The notes under the pieces are model-generated. The model was not told the DNA's origin, made no database searches, and was given only the letters and a program-made list of their open reading frames with translations. 64,000 bases of DNA. Origin: Pseudomonas benzenivorans (GTDB lineage Bacteria > Pseudomonadota > Gammaproteobacteria > Pseudomonadales > Pseudomonadaceae). Below, piece by piece: positions 8,405 through 16,433 of this stretch (the stretch's first letter is position 1; each line of letters opens with the position of its first letter). Where the stretch lies: NCBI RefSeq assembly GCF_033547155.1, contig NZ_CP137892.1, forward strand, positions 4,340,001 through 4,404,000, in the 5' to 3' direction. Both the position numbers and the translations under genes were made by a program.

Positions 8405-9685
8405 TCAGGCGAGTTCGTCGAAGCACTCGGCGATGATCGCCAGGCCCTTGTCCAGCTGGGCATCCGGCGCGGTGACCGGCACCAGCACGCGCAGCACGTT
8501 GCCGTAGGTGCCGCAGGACAGCAGGATCAGCCCCTTGTCGCGCGCCTTGGCGACGATCTGCCCGGTCAGGGCGGCGTTGGGCTTGTGCAGATCGCCGTCC
8601 TCGAACAGCTCCACCGCGATCATCGAGCCCAGGGCGCGCACGTCGCCGATGGTCTTGTGCTTGGCCTGGATCTCCTTCAGGCCGCTGACCAGGCGCTCGC
8701 CGACCGCCTTGGAGCGCTCCAGCAGGTTCTCTTCGTCGAACACCTGCATCACCGCCAGGGCGGCGGCGCAGGCGATGGGGCTGCCGGCATAGGTGCCGCC
8801 CAGGCCACCGGGGGCGATGGCATCCATGTACTCGGCCTTGCCGCACACCCCGGCCAGGGGGAAGCCGCCGGCGATGGACTTGGCGAAGGTGGTCAGGTCG
8901 GCGGCCACGCCCATCTGCTCCATGGCGAAGAAGGTGCCGGTACGGCCGGCGCCGGTCTGCACCTCGTCGGCGATCAGCAGGATGCCGTGCTGGTCGCACA
9001 GGGCGCGCAGGCGCTGCATAAAGGGCTTGGGCGCGACGTAGAAGCCGCCCTCGCCCTGCACCGGCTCGATGATGATCGCGGCGATGTCGCGGGGTTCGGC
9101 ATCGTTCTTGAAGATGCGCTCGATGCTGGCCATGGCGTCGTCGACGCTGACGCCATGCAGTTCGCAGGGATACTGGGCGCGGTACACGCCGCCGGGCATC
9201 AGGCCCATGCCGGCCGAATAGGGCGCGACCTTGCCGGTCAGGCTCAGGGTCATCATGGTGCGGCCGTGGTAGCCGCCGGTGAAGGCGATCACCCCGGCGC
9301 GGCCGGTGGCGGCGCGGGCGATCTTCACCGCGTTCTCCACCGCCTCGGAGCCGGTGGTGACCAGCAGGGTCTTCTTGGCGAAGTCCCCCGGCACCCGCGC
9401 GGCGACCTGCTCGCAGACCTCGACATAGGGCTCGTAGGCCAGCACCTGGAAGCAGGTGTGGCTGAGCTTGGTCAGCTGCTCCTGCACCGCGGCGATGATC
9501 TTGGGATGCAGGTGGCCGGTGTTGAGCACGGCGATGCCGCCGGCGAAGTCGATGAACTCGCGGCCCTCGACGTCGGTGACCGTGGCGTTCTCCGCGCGGT
9601 CGGCGAAGATCGGGTGGATCTGGCCCACGCCGCGGGGTACGGCGGCGGTGCGGCGTTGCATCAGGGATTCGTTGGTCTTGCTCAT
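8405..9685 (-). CDS. gabT: 4-aminobutyrate aminotransferase
   Basis: A 426-residue class III aminotransferase, the usual length for Pseudomonas GabT. It moves the amino group of GABA to 2-oxoglutarate, giving succinate semialdehyde, in the cytoplasm. Features include the TTGSEAVENAVKIARA segment, GGYHGRT, the IIIEPVQGEGG block, the IADEVQTGAGRTG block with the PLP-contacting Asp, and the PLP lysine in FAKSIAGG. The ATG at 9685 gives the conserved MSKTNESL start; the upstream MRNA extension is unlikely. It lies 165 bases downstream of gabD, which oxidises its product, and ends at a strong terminator. Confidence 0.95.
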   Translation of the reverse strand: MSKTNESLMQRRTAAVPRGVGQIHPIFADRAENATVTDVEGREFIDFAGGIAVLNTGHLHPKIIAAVQEQLTKLSHTCFQVLAYEPYVEVCEQVAARVPGDFAKKTLLVTTGSEAVENAVKIARAATGRAGVIAFTGGYHGRTMMTLSLTGKVAPYSAGMGLMPGGVYRAQYPCELHGVSVDDAMASIERIFKNDAEPRDIAAIIIEPVQGEGGFYVAPKPFMQRLRALCDQHGILLIADEVQTGAGRTGTFFAMEQMGVAADLTTFAKSIAGGFPLAGVCGKAEYMDAIAPGGLGGTYAGSPIACAAALAVMQVFDEENLLERSKAVGERLVSGLKEIQAKHKTIGDVRALGSMIAVELFEDGDLHKPNAALTGQIVAKARDKGLILLSCGTYGNVLRVLVPVTAPDAQLDKGLAIIAECFDELA

Positions 9686-9850
9686 GGCGTTCCTCATTCG
9701 CCGCTCATCGTGCGGCGTGGTTCAAGGATGAAACGACCGGGTCAGGGCCGCAGCAGCATACGATGATCGACTGCTGCAGCCCTCCCGGTCACAGGAAATA
9801 ATGTCTCTACACCCCCAGGGGCTGCGTCGCCCCGTGGAGCCTAGTCGCGC

Positions 9851-11299
9851 TTAGATGCCCAGGCAGAGGTACTTGATCTCCAGATAGTCCTCGATGCCGT
9901 ACTTGGAGCCCTCGCGGCCCAGACCGGAGGCCTTGACCCCGCCGAACGGCGCCACCTCGTTGGAGATCAGCCCGGTGTTGATGCCGACCATGCCGTACTC
10001 CAGGGCCTCGGCCACGCGGAACACCCGGCCCAGGTCGCGGGCATAGAAGTAGGAGGCCAGGCCGAACTCGGTGTCGTTGGACATGGCGATCACCTCGGCC
10101 TCGTCCTTGAAGCGGAAGAGCGGCGCCAGCGGGCCGAAGGTCTCCTCCTTGGCCACCGCGGCGCTCAGCGGCACCTCGGTGAGGATGGTCGGCTCGAAGA
10201 AGCTGCCGCCCAGGGCATGGGGCTTGCCGCCGGCGAGCAGCTTGGCGCCCTTGCCCAGCGCATCGGCGATGTGCTCCTGGACCTTGGCTACGGCCTTCTC
10301 GTCGATCAGCGGGCCGGTGGTGGTGCCCTCGTCCAGGCCGTTGCCGATCTGCAGCTTGGCCACGGCGGCGGCCAGCTTCTCGGCGAAGGCGTCGTACACG
10401 CCGTCCTGCACGTAGATGCGGTTGGCGCAGACGCAGGTCTGGCCGTTGTTGCGGTACTTGGAGATCAGCGCGCCTTCCACCGCCTTGTCCAGGTCGGCGT
10501 CGTCGAAGACGATGAAGGGCGCGTTGCCGCCCAGCTCCAGGGACACCTTCTTGATGTCCTGGGCGCATTCGGCCATCAGCTGGCGGCCGATCTCGGTGGA
10601 GCCGGTGAACGACAGCTTGCGCACGATGGGGTTGCTGGTCAGCTCGCCGCCCACCTCGCCGGCGCTGCCGGTGACCACGCTGAGCACGCCCTTGGGAATG
10701 CCGGCGCGCTCGGCCAGGGCCACCAGGGCCAGGGCGGAGAAGGGCGTCTGCGAGGCCGGCTTGATCACCATGGTGCAGCCGGCGGCCAGGGCCGGGCCGG
10801 CCTTGCGGGTGATCATCGCCGCCGGGAAGTTCCACGGGGTGATGGCGGCGGTGACGCCAATCGGCTGCTTGATCACGATCAGGCGCTTGTCCGGCTGGTG
10901 GCCGGGAATCACGTCGCCGTAGACACGCTTGGCTTCCTCGGCGAACCACTCGATGAAGGAGGCGGCGTAGGCGATCTCGCCCTTGGCCTCGGCCAGCGGC
11001 TTGCCCTGCTCCAGGGTCATCAGGCGGCCGAGGTCGTCCTGGTTCTCCATCAGCAGCTCGAACCAGCGGCGCAACTTGTTCGCCCGCTCCTTGGCGGTCA
11101 GCGCGCGCCAGGCCGGCAGGGCGCGGTCGGCGGCCTCGACGGCGCGACGGGTCTCGGCGGCGCCCATCTTCGGTACCGTGCCGAGGATCTCGCCGGTGGC
11201 CGGGTTGTTGACCTTGATGGTCTGACCGCTGTCCGCGTCCAGCCACTGGCCGTCGATATAGGCCTGCTGGCGGAACAGCTGGGTGTCTTTCAGTTGCAT
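9851..11299 (-). CDS. gabD: NADP-dependent succinate-semialdehyde dehydrogenase
   Basis: A 482-residue aldehyde dehydrogenase that oxidises succinate semialdehyde to succinate, completing GABA entry to the TCA cycle. Motifs visible are TPWNFPAAMITRK, the GSTEIGRQLM cofactor loop, the catalytic glutamate in SLELGGNAPFIVF, and the catalytic cysteine in NNGQTCVCANRIYV. The ATG at 11299 has AAGGAG 7 nt upstream, so the 5-residue extension is rejected. It is first in the gabD-gabT operon. An inverted repeat at 11466-11483 may be a regulatory site. Confidence 0.95.
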   Translation of the reverse strand: MQLKDTQLFRQQAYIDGQWLDADSGQTIKVNNPATGEILGTVPKMGAAETRRAVEAADRALPAWRALTAKERANKLRRWFELLMENQDDLGRLMTLEQGKPLAEAKGEIAYAASFIEWFAEEAKRVYGDVIPGHQPDKRLIVIKQPIGVTAAITPWNFPAAMITRKAGPALAAGCTMVIKPASQTPFSALALVALAERAGIPKGVLSVVTGSAGEVGGELTSNPIVRKLSFTGSTEIGRQLMAECAQDIKKVSLELGGNAPFIVFDDADLDKAVEGALISKYRNNGQTCVCANRIYVQDGVYDAFAEKLAAAVAKLQIGNGLDEGTTTGPLIDEKAVAKVQEHIADALGKGAKLLAGGKPHALGGSFFEPTILTEVPLSAAVAKEETFGPLAPLFRFKDEAEVIAMSNDTEFGLASYFYARDLGRVFRVAEALEYGMVGINTGLISNEVAPFGGVKASGLGREGSKYGIEDYLEIKYLCLGI

Positions 11300-11465
11300 G
11301 GCAGTCTCCTTCAAATCCCGACACCCGGGCGTCGGACGGTTGTTGCTGGGGGCCTGCGCCCATCGAAAAGTTTATGCTCGTTACGCCGCCAATGGCGGTG
11401 CCCTCGGCCTGTTCCGCCTTCGGACGGCAAACGGCGCACAGGGTTCCACACAGTTTCACCCTGAG

Positions 11466-11483
11466 CGTTTGAAATCTCAAACG
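11466..11483. promoter_or_regulatory. 7-bp inverted repeat upstream of gabD, possible operator
   Basis: CGTTTGA-AATC-TCAAACG is a perfect palindrome 167 bases upstream of the gabD start, in the 360-base gap between gabD and the tRNA gene. Its regulator is unknown. No clear sigma-54 or sigma-70 pair could be fixed for gabD. Confidence 0.35.
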
Positions 11484-11617
11484 AATCCTAGGGGTGCCAC
11501 GGGTAAAGGGCAATAGGCTGTTCGAAAAAATTAACGCACCATAGAGCCAGCTGTCGCCGGCCTTGAGAGCCAGCGTGGTGCCCGGGCTCCGTGCAGAATC
11601 GCGAACGACGCCCGGCA

Positions 11618-11646
11618 TGGACGCCCGCCGGCCAGATGCGTATGAT
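11618..11646 (+). promoter_or_regulatory. likely tRNA-Arg promoter
   Basis: TATGAT at 11641-11646 lies 14 bases before the mature tRNA start and matches a -10 hexamer. TGGACG at 11618-11623, 17 bases upstream, is a weak -35. Confidence 0.4.
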
Positions 11647-11659
11647 TGCGCCCCGCAAC

Positions 11660-11736
11660 GCATCCGTAGCTCAGCTGGATAGAGTACTGCCCTCCGAAGG
11701 CAGGGGTCGTGGGTTCGAATCCCGCCGGATGCGCCA
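11660..11736 (+). tRNA. tRNA-Arg (anticodon CCG)
   Basis: A complete 77-nt cloverleaf. The acceptor stem is GCATCCG/CGGATGC, the D-loop has AGCTGGAT, and the anticodon stem is CTGCC/GGCAG with loop CTCCGAA (anticodon CCG, reading CGG). The T-arm carries GGTTCGAATC, the discriminator is G, and CCA is encoded at 11734-11736. A terminator follows within 10 bases. Confidence 0.97.
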
Positions 11737-11744
11737 TCTCAAGC

Positions 11745-11774
11745 AAAAGGCCCAGGTGAAAACCTGGGCCTTTT
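11745..11774. terminator. bidirectional terminator between tRNA-Arg and arsJ
   Basis: A 13-bp stem AAAAGGCCCAGGT/ACCTGGGCCTTTT with loop GAAA; A and T runs on both sides serve the rightward tRNA and the leftward arsJ operon. Confidence 0.9.
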
Positions 11775-11800
11775 GTCGTTCTGCGGCAGGGATTCGCTCT

Positions 11801-13021
11801 CTAGCCGTCCGTGGCGTGCCGCGGCAGGACCAGGGAGATCAGCGCCGCCAGCAGCACGAAGGCACCGGAGATCCACAGACAGGCCGCCAGGCCCTGGGCC
11901 TGGTAGACCCAGCCGGAGAGCAGGGTACCGAGCAGGCGGCCGAGGGCGTTGGACATGTAGTAGAAGCCGACGTCCAGCGACACCCCGTCTTCCCGCGCAT
12001 AGCTGACGATCAGGTAGCTGTGCAGCGAGGAATTGACCGCGAACAGCGCGCCGAAGGCCAGCAGGCCGCCCAGCAGCACCGCCTCGGCCGGCAGCCCGCC
12101 CTGCAGGCCCAGGGCGATGGCCGCCGGCAGCCCGGCCAGGGCCAGGGCCCAGGCACAGGCGGCGCGGCCGTCGGGCAGGCGCCCGCGGCGCGTGCCGGTG
12201 ACCCGCGGCGCCAGGGTCTGCACCAGGCCGTAGCCGATGACCCACAGGGCGAGAAAGCCGCCGACCTGCCAGAAGTCCCAGCCGAACGCCGTGCTCAGGT
12301 ACACCGGCAACGCCACCACGAACCACACGTCGCGGGCGCCGAAGAGGAACAGCCGCGCGGCCGAGAGGCCGTTGATCGCCCGGCTCTTGGACAGCAGCTC
12401 GCGAAACTTCGGCTTGGCCTTGGCCCTGCCCAGGTCGCGGCCGAGACTGAAGATGCTGCCCAGCCAGATCAGCGCCAGCACGGCGGCCATGACCAGCAAC
12501 GCGCCACGAAAGCCGAGCAGCGCCAGCAGGGCGCCGCCGAGGAAGAAACCGACGCCCTTGAGGGCGTTCTTCGAGCCGGTGAGCAGCGCCACCCAGTGGT
12601 ACAGGCGGCCCTGGCCGCCATCGGCCACCAGCAGCTTGATGGCGCTCTTGGCGCTCATCTTGTTGAGGTCCTTGGCGATCCCCGACAGCGCCTGGGCGGC
12701 CATCACCCAGGCCATGCCCAGCCAGGCGCCGGGCACGGTGAGCATCAGCAGGGCCAACACCTGCAGGGCCAGGCCGAGGTTCATGGTGCGGTTCAGGCCC
12801 AGGCGCGCGCCGAGGTAGCCGCCGACCAGGTTGGTGACCACGCCGAACAGTTCGTAGAACAAAAACAGCGCGGCGATCTGCAGCGGCGAGTAGCCGAGGC
12901 CGTGGAAGTGCAGCACCACCAGCATGCGCAGGGCGCCGTCGGTGAGGGTGAAGGCCCAGTAGTTGCCGGTCACCAGCAGGTACTGGCGGACCTCGGGGGC
13001 CAGGCGGGACAAGGCGTGCAT
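11801..13021 (-). CDS. arsJ: organoarsenical efflux MFS transporter ArsJ
   Basis: A 406-residue, 12-helix major facilitator protein of the inner membrane. The N-terminus (VRQYLLVTGNYWAFTLTDGALRMLVVLHF) and the LSGIAKDLNKMSAKSAIK segment are characteristic of ArsJ. ArsJ exports 1-arseno-3-phosphoglycerate, made when glyceraldehyde-3-phosphate dehydrogenase uses arsenate instead of phosphate. The dedicated GAPDH lies directly upstream in the same operon, behind an ArsR repressor, which makes the assignment firm. The 176-base spacer upstream contains strong hairpins. A terminator follows at 11745. Confidence 0.93.
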   Translation of the reverse strand: MHALSRLAPEVRQYLLVTGNYWAFTLTDGALRMLVVLHFHGLGYSPLQIAALFLFYELFGVVTNLVGGYLGARLGLNRTMNLGLALQVLALLMLTVPGAWLGMAWVMAAQALSGIAKDLNKMSAKSAIKLLVADGGQGRLYHWVALLTGSKNALKGVGFFLGGALLALLGFRGALLVMAAVLALIWLGSIFSLGRDLGRAKAKPKFRELLSKSRAINGLSAARLFLFGARDVWFVVALPVYLSTAFGWDFWQVGGFLALWVIGYGLVQTLAPRVTGTRRGRLPDGRAACAWALALAGLPAAIALGLQGGLPAEAVLLGGLLAFGALFAVNSSLHSYLIVSYAREDGVSLDVGFYYMSNALGRLLGTLLSGWVYQAQGLAACLWISGAFVLLAALISLVLPRHATDG

Positions 13022-13048
13022 TCAAGGCGTCCTGTGCATGGGCAGTTA

Positions 13049-13081
13049 CGATGGGTATCGCTGCGCTCAACCCATCCTACG
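13049..13081. repeat. palindromic intergenic repeat (GATGGGT...ACCCATC type)
   Basis: GATGGGT (13050-13056) and ACCCATC (13070-13076) are inverted around a CGCTGCGCT core. A related element sits at 20350-20380. Sequences of this kind are scattered between genes in many Pseudomonas genomes (from memory). It lies between gapdh and arsJ. Confidence 0.5.
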
Positions 13082-13093
13082 AACCTGTAGCTG

Positions 13094-13120
13094 GGGCGAG
13101 GGCTGTCGTTGCCCTCGCCC
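13094..13120. repeat. 10-bp perfect hairpin in the gapdh-arsJ spacer
   Basis: GGGCGAGGGC and GCCCTCGCCC flank a 7-base loop. There is no T-run, so it is not a typical terminator. It could stabilise or process the operon mRNA (inference). Confidence 0.5.
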
Positions 13121-13197
13121 TATCCTGCGGGGCCACCGTAGGCTGGGCCGCACGGCGGCCGGCCCCACAATCGGTGCGCCGGCGCCGGGGATCGCGA

Positions 13198-14202
13198 TCA
13201 GCCGGCCAGGCCGACCAGCCGGGCCAGCTCGGCGGTGCGGTTGGCGTAACCCCACTCGTTGTCGTACCAGGCGTACAGCTTGACCTGGGTACCGCCGATC
13301 ACCAGGGTCGACAGGGCGTCGATGATCGAGGAACGCGGGTCGCTGCGGTAGTCGATGGACACCAGCGGCCGCTCCTCGTAGCCGAGGATGCCCTTGAGCG
13401 GGCCGGCGGCGGCGGCCGCGAGCAGGGCGTTGACCTCCTCCACCGTGGTGGCGCGCTCGACCTCGAACACGCAGTCGGTCAGCGAGGCGTTGGCCAGGGG
13501 CACGCGCACCGCATGGCCGTTGAGCTTGCCGCGCAGCTCCGGGAAGATCTCGGCAATCGCCGTGGCCGAGCCGGTGCTGGTGGGGATCAGGCTCATGCCG
13601 CTGGCCCGGGCGCGGCGCAGGTCCTTGTGCGGCTGATCGAGGATGCTCTGGGTGTTGGTCAGGTCGTGGATGGTGGTGATCGAGCCGTGGCGGATGCCCA
13701 GTGCCTCGTGGATCACCTTGACCACCGGGGCCAGGCAGTTGGTGGTGCAGGAGGCGGCGGTGACAATGCGGTGCGCCGCCGGGTCGAACAGGTCCTGGTT
13801 GACCCCCATGACCACGTTGAGGGCGCCGGCTTCCTTGACCGGGGCGCTGACCACCACGCGCTTCACGCCCTGCTCCAGGTAGGCCTGCAGCACCGCCACC
13901 GTCTTCATCTTGCCGCTGGCCTCGATCACCAGGTCGCAGCCGCTCCAGTCGGTGTCGGCGATGGCCTTGTTGGCGCTGACCGGGATGCGCTTGTTGCCTA
14001 TCAGCAGACAGTCGCCGTCGCTGCCCGCCTCGTGCTGCCAACGGCCGTGCACCGAGTCGAAATTGAGCAGGTGGGCGTGGGTGGCGGCATCGCCGGCCGG
14101 GTCGTTGATCTGCACGAACTCCAGCTCGGGCCAGTCCCAGGCGGCGCGCAGGGCGAGGCGACCGATGCGGCCGAAGCCGTTGATACCTACTTTGATGCTC
14201 AT
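13198..14202 (-). CDS. gapdh (ars-linked): ArsJ-associated glyceraldehyde-3-phosphate dehydrogenase
   Basis: A 334-residue NAD-dependent GAPDH. It has the Rossmann start [17 protein letters not shown], the catalytic cysteine in [14 protein letters not shown], the T-N-T-Q stretch after the catalytic domain and the conserved [11 protein letters not shown] near the end. In arsR-gapdh-arsJ operons this enzyme forms 1-arseno-3-phosphoglycerate from arsenate and glyceraldehyde-3-phosphate for export by ArsJ. A GAGAG lies 7 nt before the ATG. It starts 28 bases after arsR and shares its promoter. A housekeeping role is less likely because of the ars context. Confidence 0.93.
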   Translation of the reverse strand: MSIKVGINGFGRIGRLALRAAWDWPELEFVQINDPAGDAATHAHLLNFDSVHGRWQHEAGSDGDCLLIGNKRIPVSANKAIADTDWSGCDLVIEASGKMKTVAVLQAYLEQGVKRVVVSAPVKEAGALNVVMGVNQDLFDPAAHRIVTAASCTTNCLAPVVKVIHEALGIRHGSITTIHDLTNTQSILDQPHKDLRRARASGMSLIPTSTGSATAIAEIFPELRGKLNGHAVRVPLANASLTDCVFEVERATTVEEVNALLAAAAAGPLKGILGYEERPLVSIDYRSDPRSSIIDALSTLVIGGTQVKLYAWYDNEWGYANRTAELARLVGLAG

Positions 14203-14230
14203 GTCGTTCTCTCGTATGGACGGGACGGAA

Positions 14231-14587
14231 TTAACAGCAGGCGGAAAGCCGCTGGGGGCGCTCGCCCATGGCGGCGAGGCGTTGTTCGGCGGCGCGCAGC
14301 CAGGGCCGGTTGGCGGCCAGGGTGCCGTGCAGCAGCGCCCGCACCCAGTCCGCCAGCTCCGGATGCAGGCGGTAATAGACCCACTGGCCCTGGCGCCGGT
14401 CGGCCAGCAGGCCGGCGCCGCGCAGCTGAGCCAGGTGCCGCGAGACCTTCGGCTGGCTCTCGCCCAGGGCGCAGGTCAGCTCGCAGACGCACAGCTCCTG
14501 CTCGCCGGCGATCAGCAGCATCAGGCGCGCGCGGGTGTCGTCGGCCAGGCATTTGAACAGGGCCGGCGGCGTCAGGGGTTCGTGCAT
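14231..14587 (-). CDS. arsR: ArsR-family arsenite-responsive repressor
   Basis: A 118-residue winged-helix repressor. The metalloid-binding motif [11 protein letters not shown] provides Cys residues in the DNA-recognition region, as in classical arsenite-responsive ArsR, and the protein ends in a Cys-Cys pair that may add ligands. HTH residues follow in [18 protein letters not shown]. It is the first gene of the leftward arsR-gapdh-arsJ operon, and inverted ATATATGG repeats just upstream are likely its operator. Confidence 0.93.
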   Translation of the reverse strand: MHEPLTPPALFKCLADDTRARLMLLIAGEQELCVCELTCALGESQPKVSRHLAQLRGAGLLADRRQGQWVYYRLHPELADWVRALLHGTLAANRPWLRAAEQRLAAMGERPQRLSACC

Positions 14588-14626
14588 GGCGCCCTCGCAG
14601 AGTGCGGCGCGGCTATCGCCGACGGT

Positions 14627-14662
14627 ATATATGGACGTCCGAATATATGGATAGCCATATAT
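14627..14662. promoter_or_regulatory. putative ArsR operator/promoter of the ars operon
   Basis: A perfect palindrome ATATATGG-ATAG-CCATATAT occupies 14643-14662, and a third ATATATGG half-site lies at 14627-14634, 16 bases from the first. The AT-rich block stands out in the GC-rich surroundings and sits 40-75 bases upstream of arsR, where a repressor would cover the promoter. Confidence 0.65.
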
Positions 14663-14681
14663 AAAGTAAAGCCGCGCCCGC

Positions 14682-16238
14682 TTACCTCAGGCCCAGGCGC
14701 CTGGCCAGGCGCAGCAGGTTGGCGCGGTCCACCCCCAGTTCGCGGGCGGCCTCGGCCCACTTGTTGGCGTGGCGCGCCAGGGCCGCGCCGATCAGCTGCT
14801 TCTGGTAGGCATCCACGGCGGCGCGCAGCGGCAGACCGGCGGGGACCTGCGTCGGCAGCGTGAGCGCTTCGGGCAGATCGCCCGGACCCTGGCCATTGGG
14901 CAGGTCCAGCGCCGCGGCGTCGATGCTGAGGATGCGCGGACGCTCGGCGCAGGCCGACAGGGCCTTGAGCGCGGCGCGGCCGATCAGGTGCTCCAGCTCG
15001 CGCACGTTGCCCGGCCAGTCGTGGGCCAGCAGGGCCTTCTGCGCATCGCCGCCCAGGCGCAGGCTGCGCAGCCCCAGGCGCGCGCGATTCTCCTCGAGAA
15101 AGAATCCGGCCAGCAGCAGTACGTCGCGGCCCCGCTCGCGCAGCGCCGGCACCCGCAGCGGGTAGACGCTGAGGCGGTGGTAGAGGTCGGCGCGAAAGCG
15201 CCCGGCGCGCACCTCCTCGGCCAGGTCGCGGTTGGTCGCCGCCAGCACCCGCACGTTGACCCGGTGCTCGCGGTCCGAGCCGACCCGCTGCAGCTGGCCG
15301 CTCTGCAGCACCCGCAGCAGCTTGGCCTGCACCGCCAGCGGCAGTTCACCGACCTCGTCGAGGAACAGGCTGCCGCCGTCGGCCAGCTCGAACTTGCCGC
15401 TGCGCTCGCTGAGCGCCCCGGAGAAGGCGCCACGCACGTGGCCGAACAGCTCGCTCTCCACCAGAGTGTCGGGCAAGGCGGCGCAGTTCAGGCTGATCAG
15501 CGGGCGCTGGGCCCGTGGCGAGGCGGCGTGGATGGCCTCGGCCACCAGCTCCTTGCCGACCCCGGTTTCGCCGCCGATCAGCACCGTCAGCTCGCTGTCG
15601 CCGACCAGGGCGATCTCCTGCAGCAACCGTTTGTGCGCGGCGCTCTGGCCGACCAGCTCGCGGGCCGGATGCTGATCGGCCGCCTGCTTGTAGACCTCGG
15701 CCAGGCGGTGCTCGTCCTCGACCCGGCGCAACAGCCCGTTGATCCGCTCGCTGGCCATCACGGTGGCGGCGGCCAGGCTGGCGAAGGCGGCCAGGCTGTC
15801 CAGGTCGACGCTGCCGAAGCGCGCCGGGTCCAGGGCATCCAGGGTCAGCAGGCCCCAGGGGCGGTCCTGCAGGTACAGCGGGCAGCCCAGGCAGTCGTGC
15901 ACTTCCAGCTGGCCCTGGTGGCCCTCCACCAGGCCATCGTAGGGGTCGGGCAGGCCGCAGTCGGCGGCGAAGCGGGTCGGCCCGCGGCGCTCCAGCAGGG
16001 CCTTCAGGCGCGGATGCTCGGCCAGCTTGAAGCGCCGGCCGAGGGTGTCGGCGCTGAGGCCCTCGACCGCCAGCGGCACCAGCACCTCGCCGTCGAGCCT
16101 GAGCAGGGCCACCGCATCGCAGGGCAACAACTGACGCAGGGCCTCGAGCAGGCGCCGGTAGCGCTCGGCCTCGGGCAACTCGCGGGACAGGTCGGCGACC
16201 AGCGGGATCAACGCGGTGAGCAGGGCATTTGCTGTCAT
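14682..16238 (-). CDS. norR: nitric oxide-responsive sigma-54 activator NorR (FhpR)
   Basis: A 518-residue enhancer-binding protein. An N-terminal GAF domain (about 1-170, with HDCLGCPLY) is expected to hold the non-haem iron that senses NO. The AAA+ domain has Walker A GETGVGKE (223-230), the sigma-54 contact loop GAFSGA (270-275, Ser replacing the usual Thr) and Walker B SLFLDEVGEL. A Fis-type HTH forms the end (KWAEAARELGVDRANLLRL). I take the ATG at 16238; a GTG at 16247 is in frame but has no ribosome site. It is divergent from fhp. One of three NorR-type sites overlaps its own start codon, suggesting autoregulation. Confidence 0.93.
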   Translation of the reverse strand: MTANALLTALIPLVADLSRELPEAERYRRLLEALRQLLPCDAVALLRLDGEVLVPLAVEGLSADTLGRRFKLAEHPRLKALLERRGPTRFAADCGLPDPYDGLVEGHQGQLEVHDCLGCPLYLQDRPWGLLTLDALDPARFGSVDLDSLAAFASLAAATVMASERINGLLRRVEDEHRLAEVYKQAADQHPARELVGQSAAHKRLLQEIALVGDSELTVLIGGETGVGKELVAEAIHAASPRAQRPLISLNCAALPDTLVESELFGHVRGAFSGALSERSGKFELADGGSLFLDEVGELPLAVQAKLLRVLQSGQLQRVGSDREHRVNVRVLAATNRDLAEEVRAGRFRADLYHRLSVYPLRVPALRERGRDVLLLAGFFLEENRARLGLRSLRLGGDAQKALLAHDWPGNVRELEHLIGRAALKALSACAERPRILSIDAAALDLPNGQGPGDLPEALTLPTQVPAGLPLRAAVDAYQKQLIGAALARHANKWAEAARELGVDRANLLRLARRLGLR

Positions 16239-16289
16239 AAGGACCACATCGAGTCATTAAGACTCGCCACGACTCGCTGTCATTATGAC
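16234..16289. promoter_or_regulatory. three NorR-type enhancer sites (GT-N7-AC)
   Basis: Sites at 16234-16244 (GTCATAAGGAC), 16253-16263 (GTCATTAAGAC) and 16279-16289 (GTCATTATGAC) all fit the GT-N7-AC core known for NorR. Three sites upstream of a sigma-54 promoter match the known arrangement of norVW in E. coli. The first overlaps the norR start codon. Confidence 0.8.
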
Positions 16290-16330
16290 AGCCTGATATT
16301 TAACTAGTTGAAATATAAGGAAATTAAACC

Positions 16331-16345
16331 TGGCACGAGTCCTGC
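16331..16345 (+). promoter_or_regulatory. sigma-54 promoter of fhp
   Basis: TGGCACG-AGTC-CTGC fits the consensus TGGCACG-N4-TTGC with one change in the -12 element. It lies about 90 bases upstream of the fhp start and downstream of the NorR sites. Confidence 0.85.
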
Positions 16346-16433
16346 GATAACCCAGGTGCAACCACGTTATCACGCGGCGCACGCCCCGGCCCACTGCGCC
16401 AGGCGCCGCCCCCGCCCCAGAGGAAAGCTGCCG

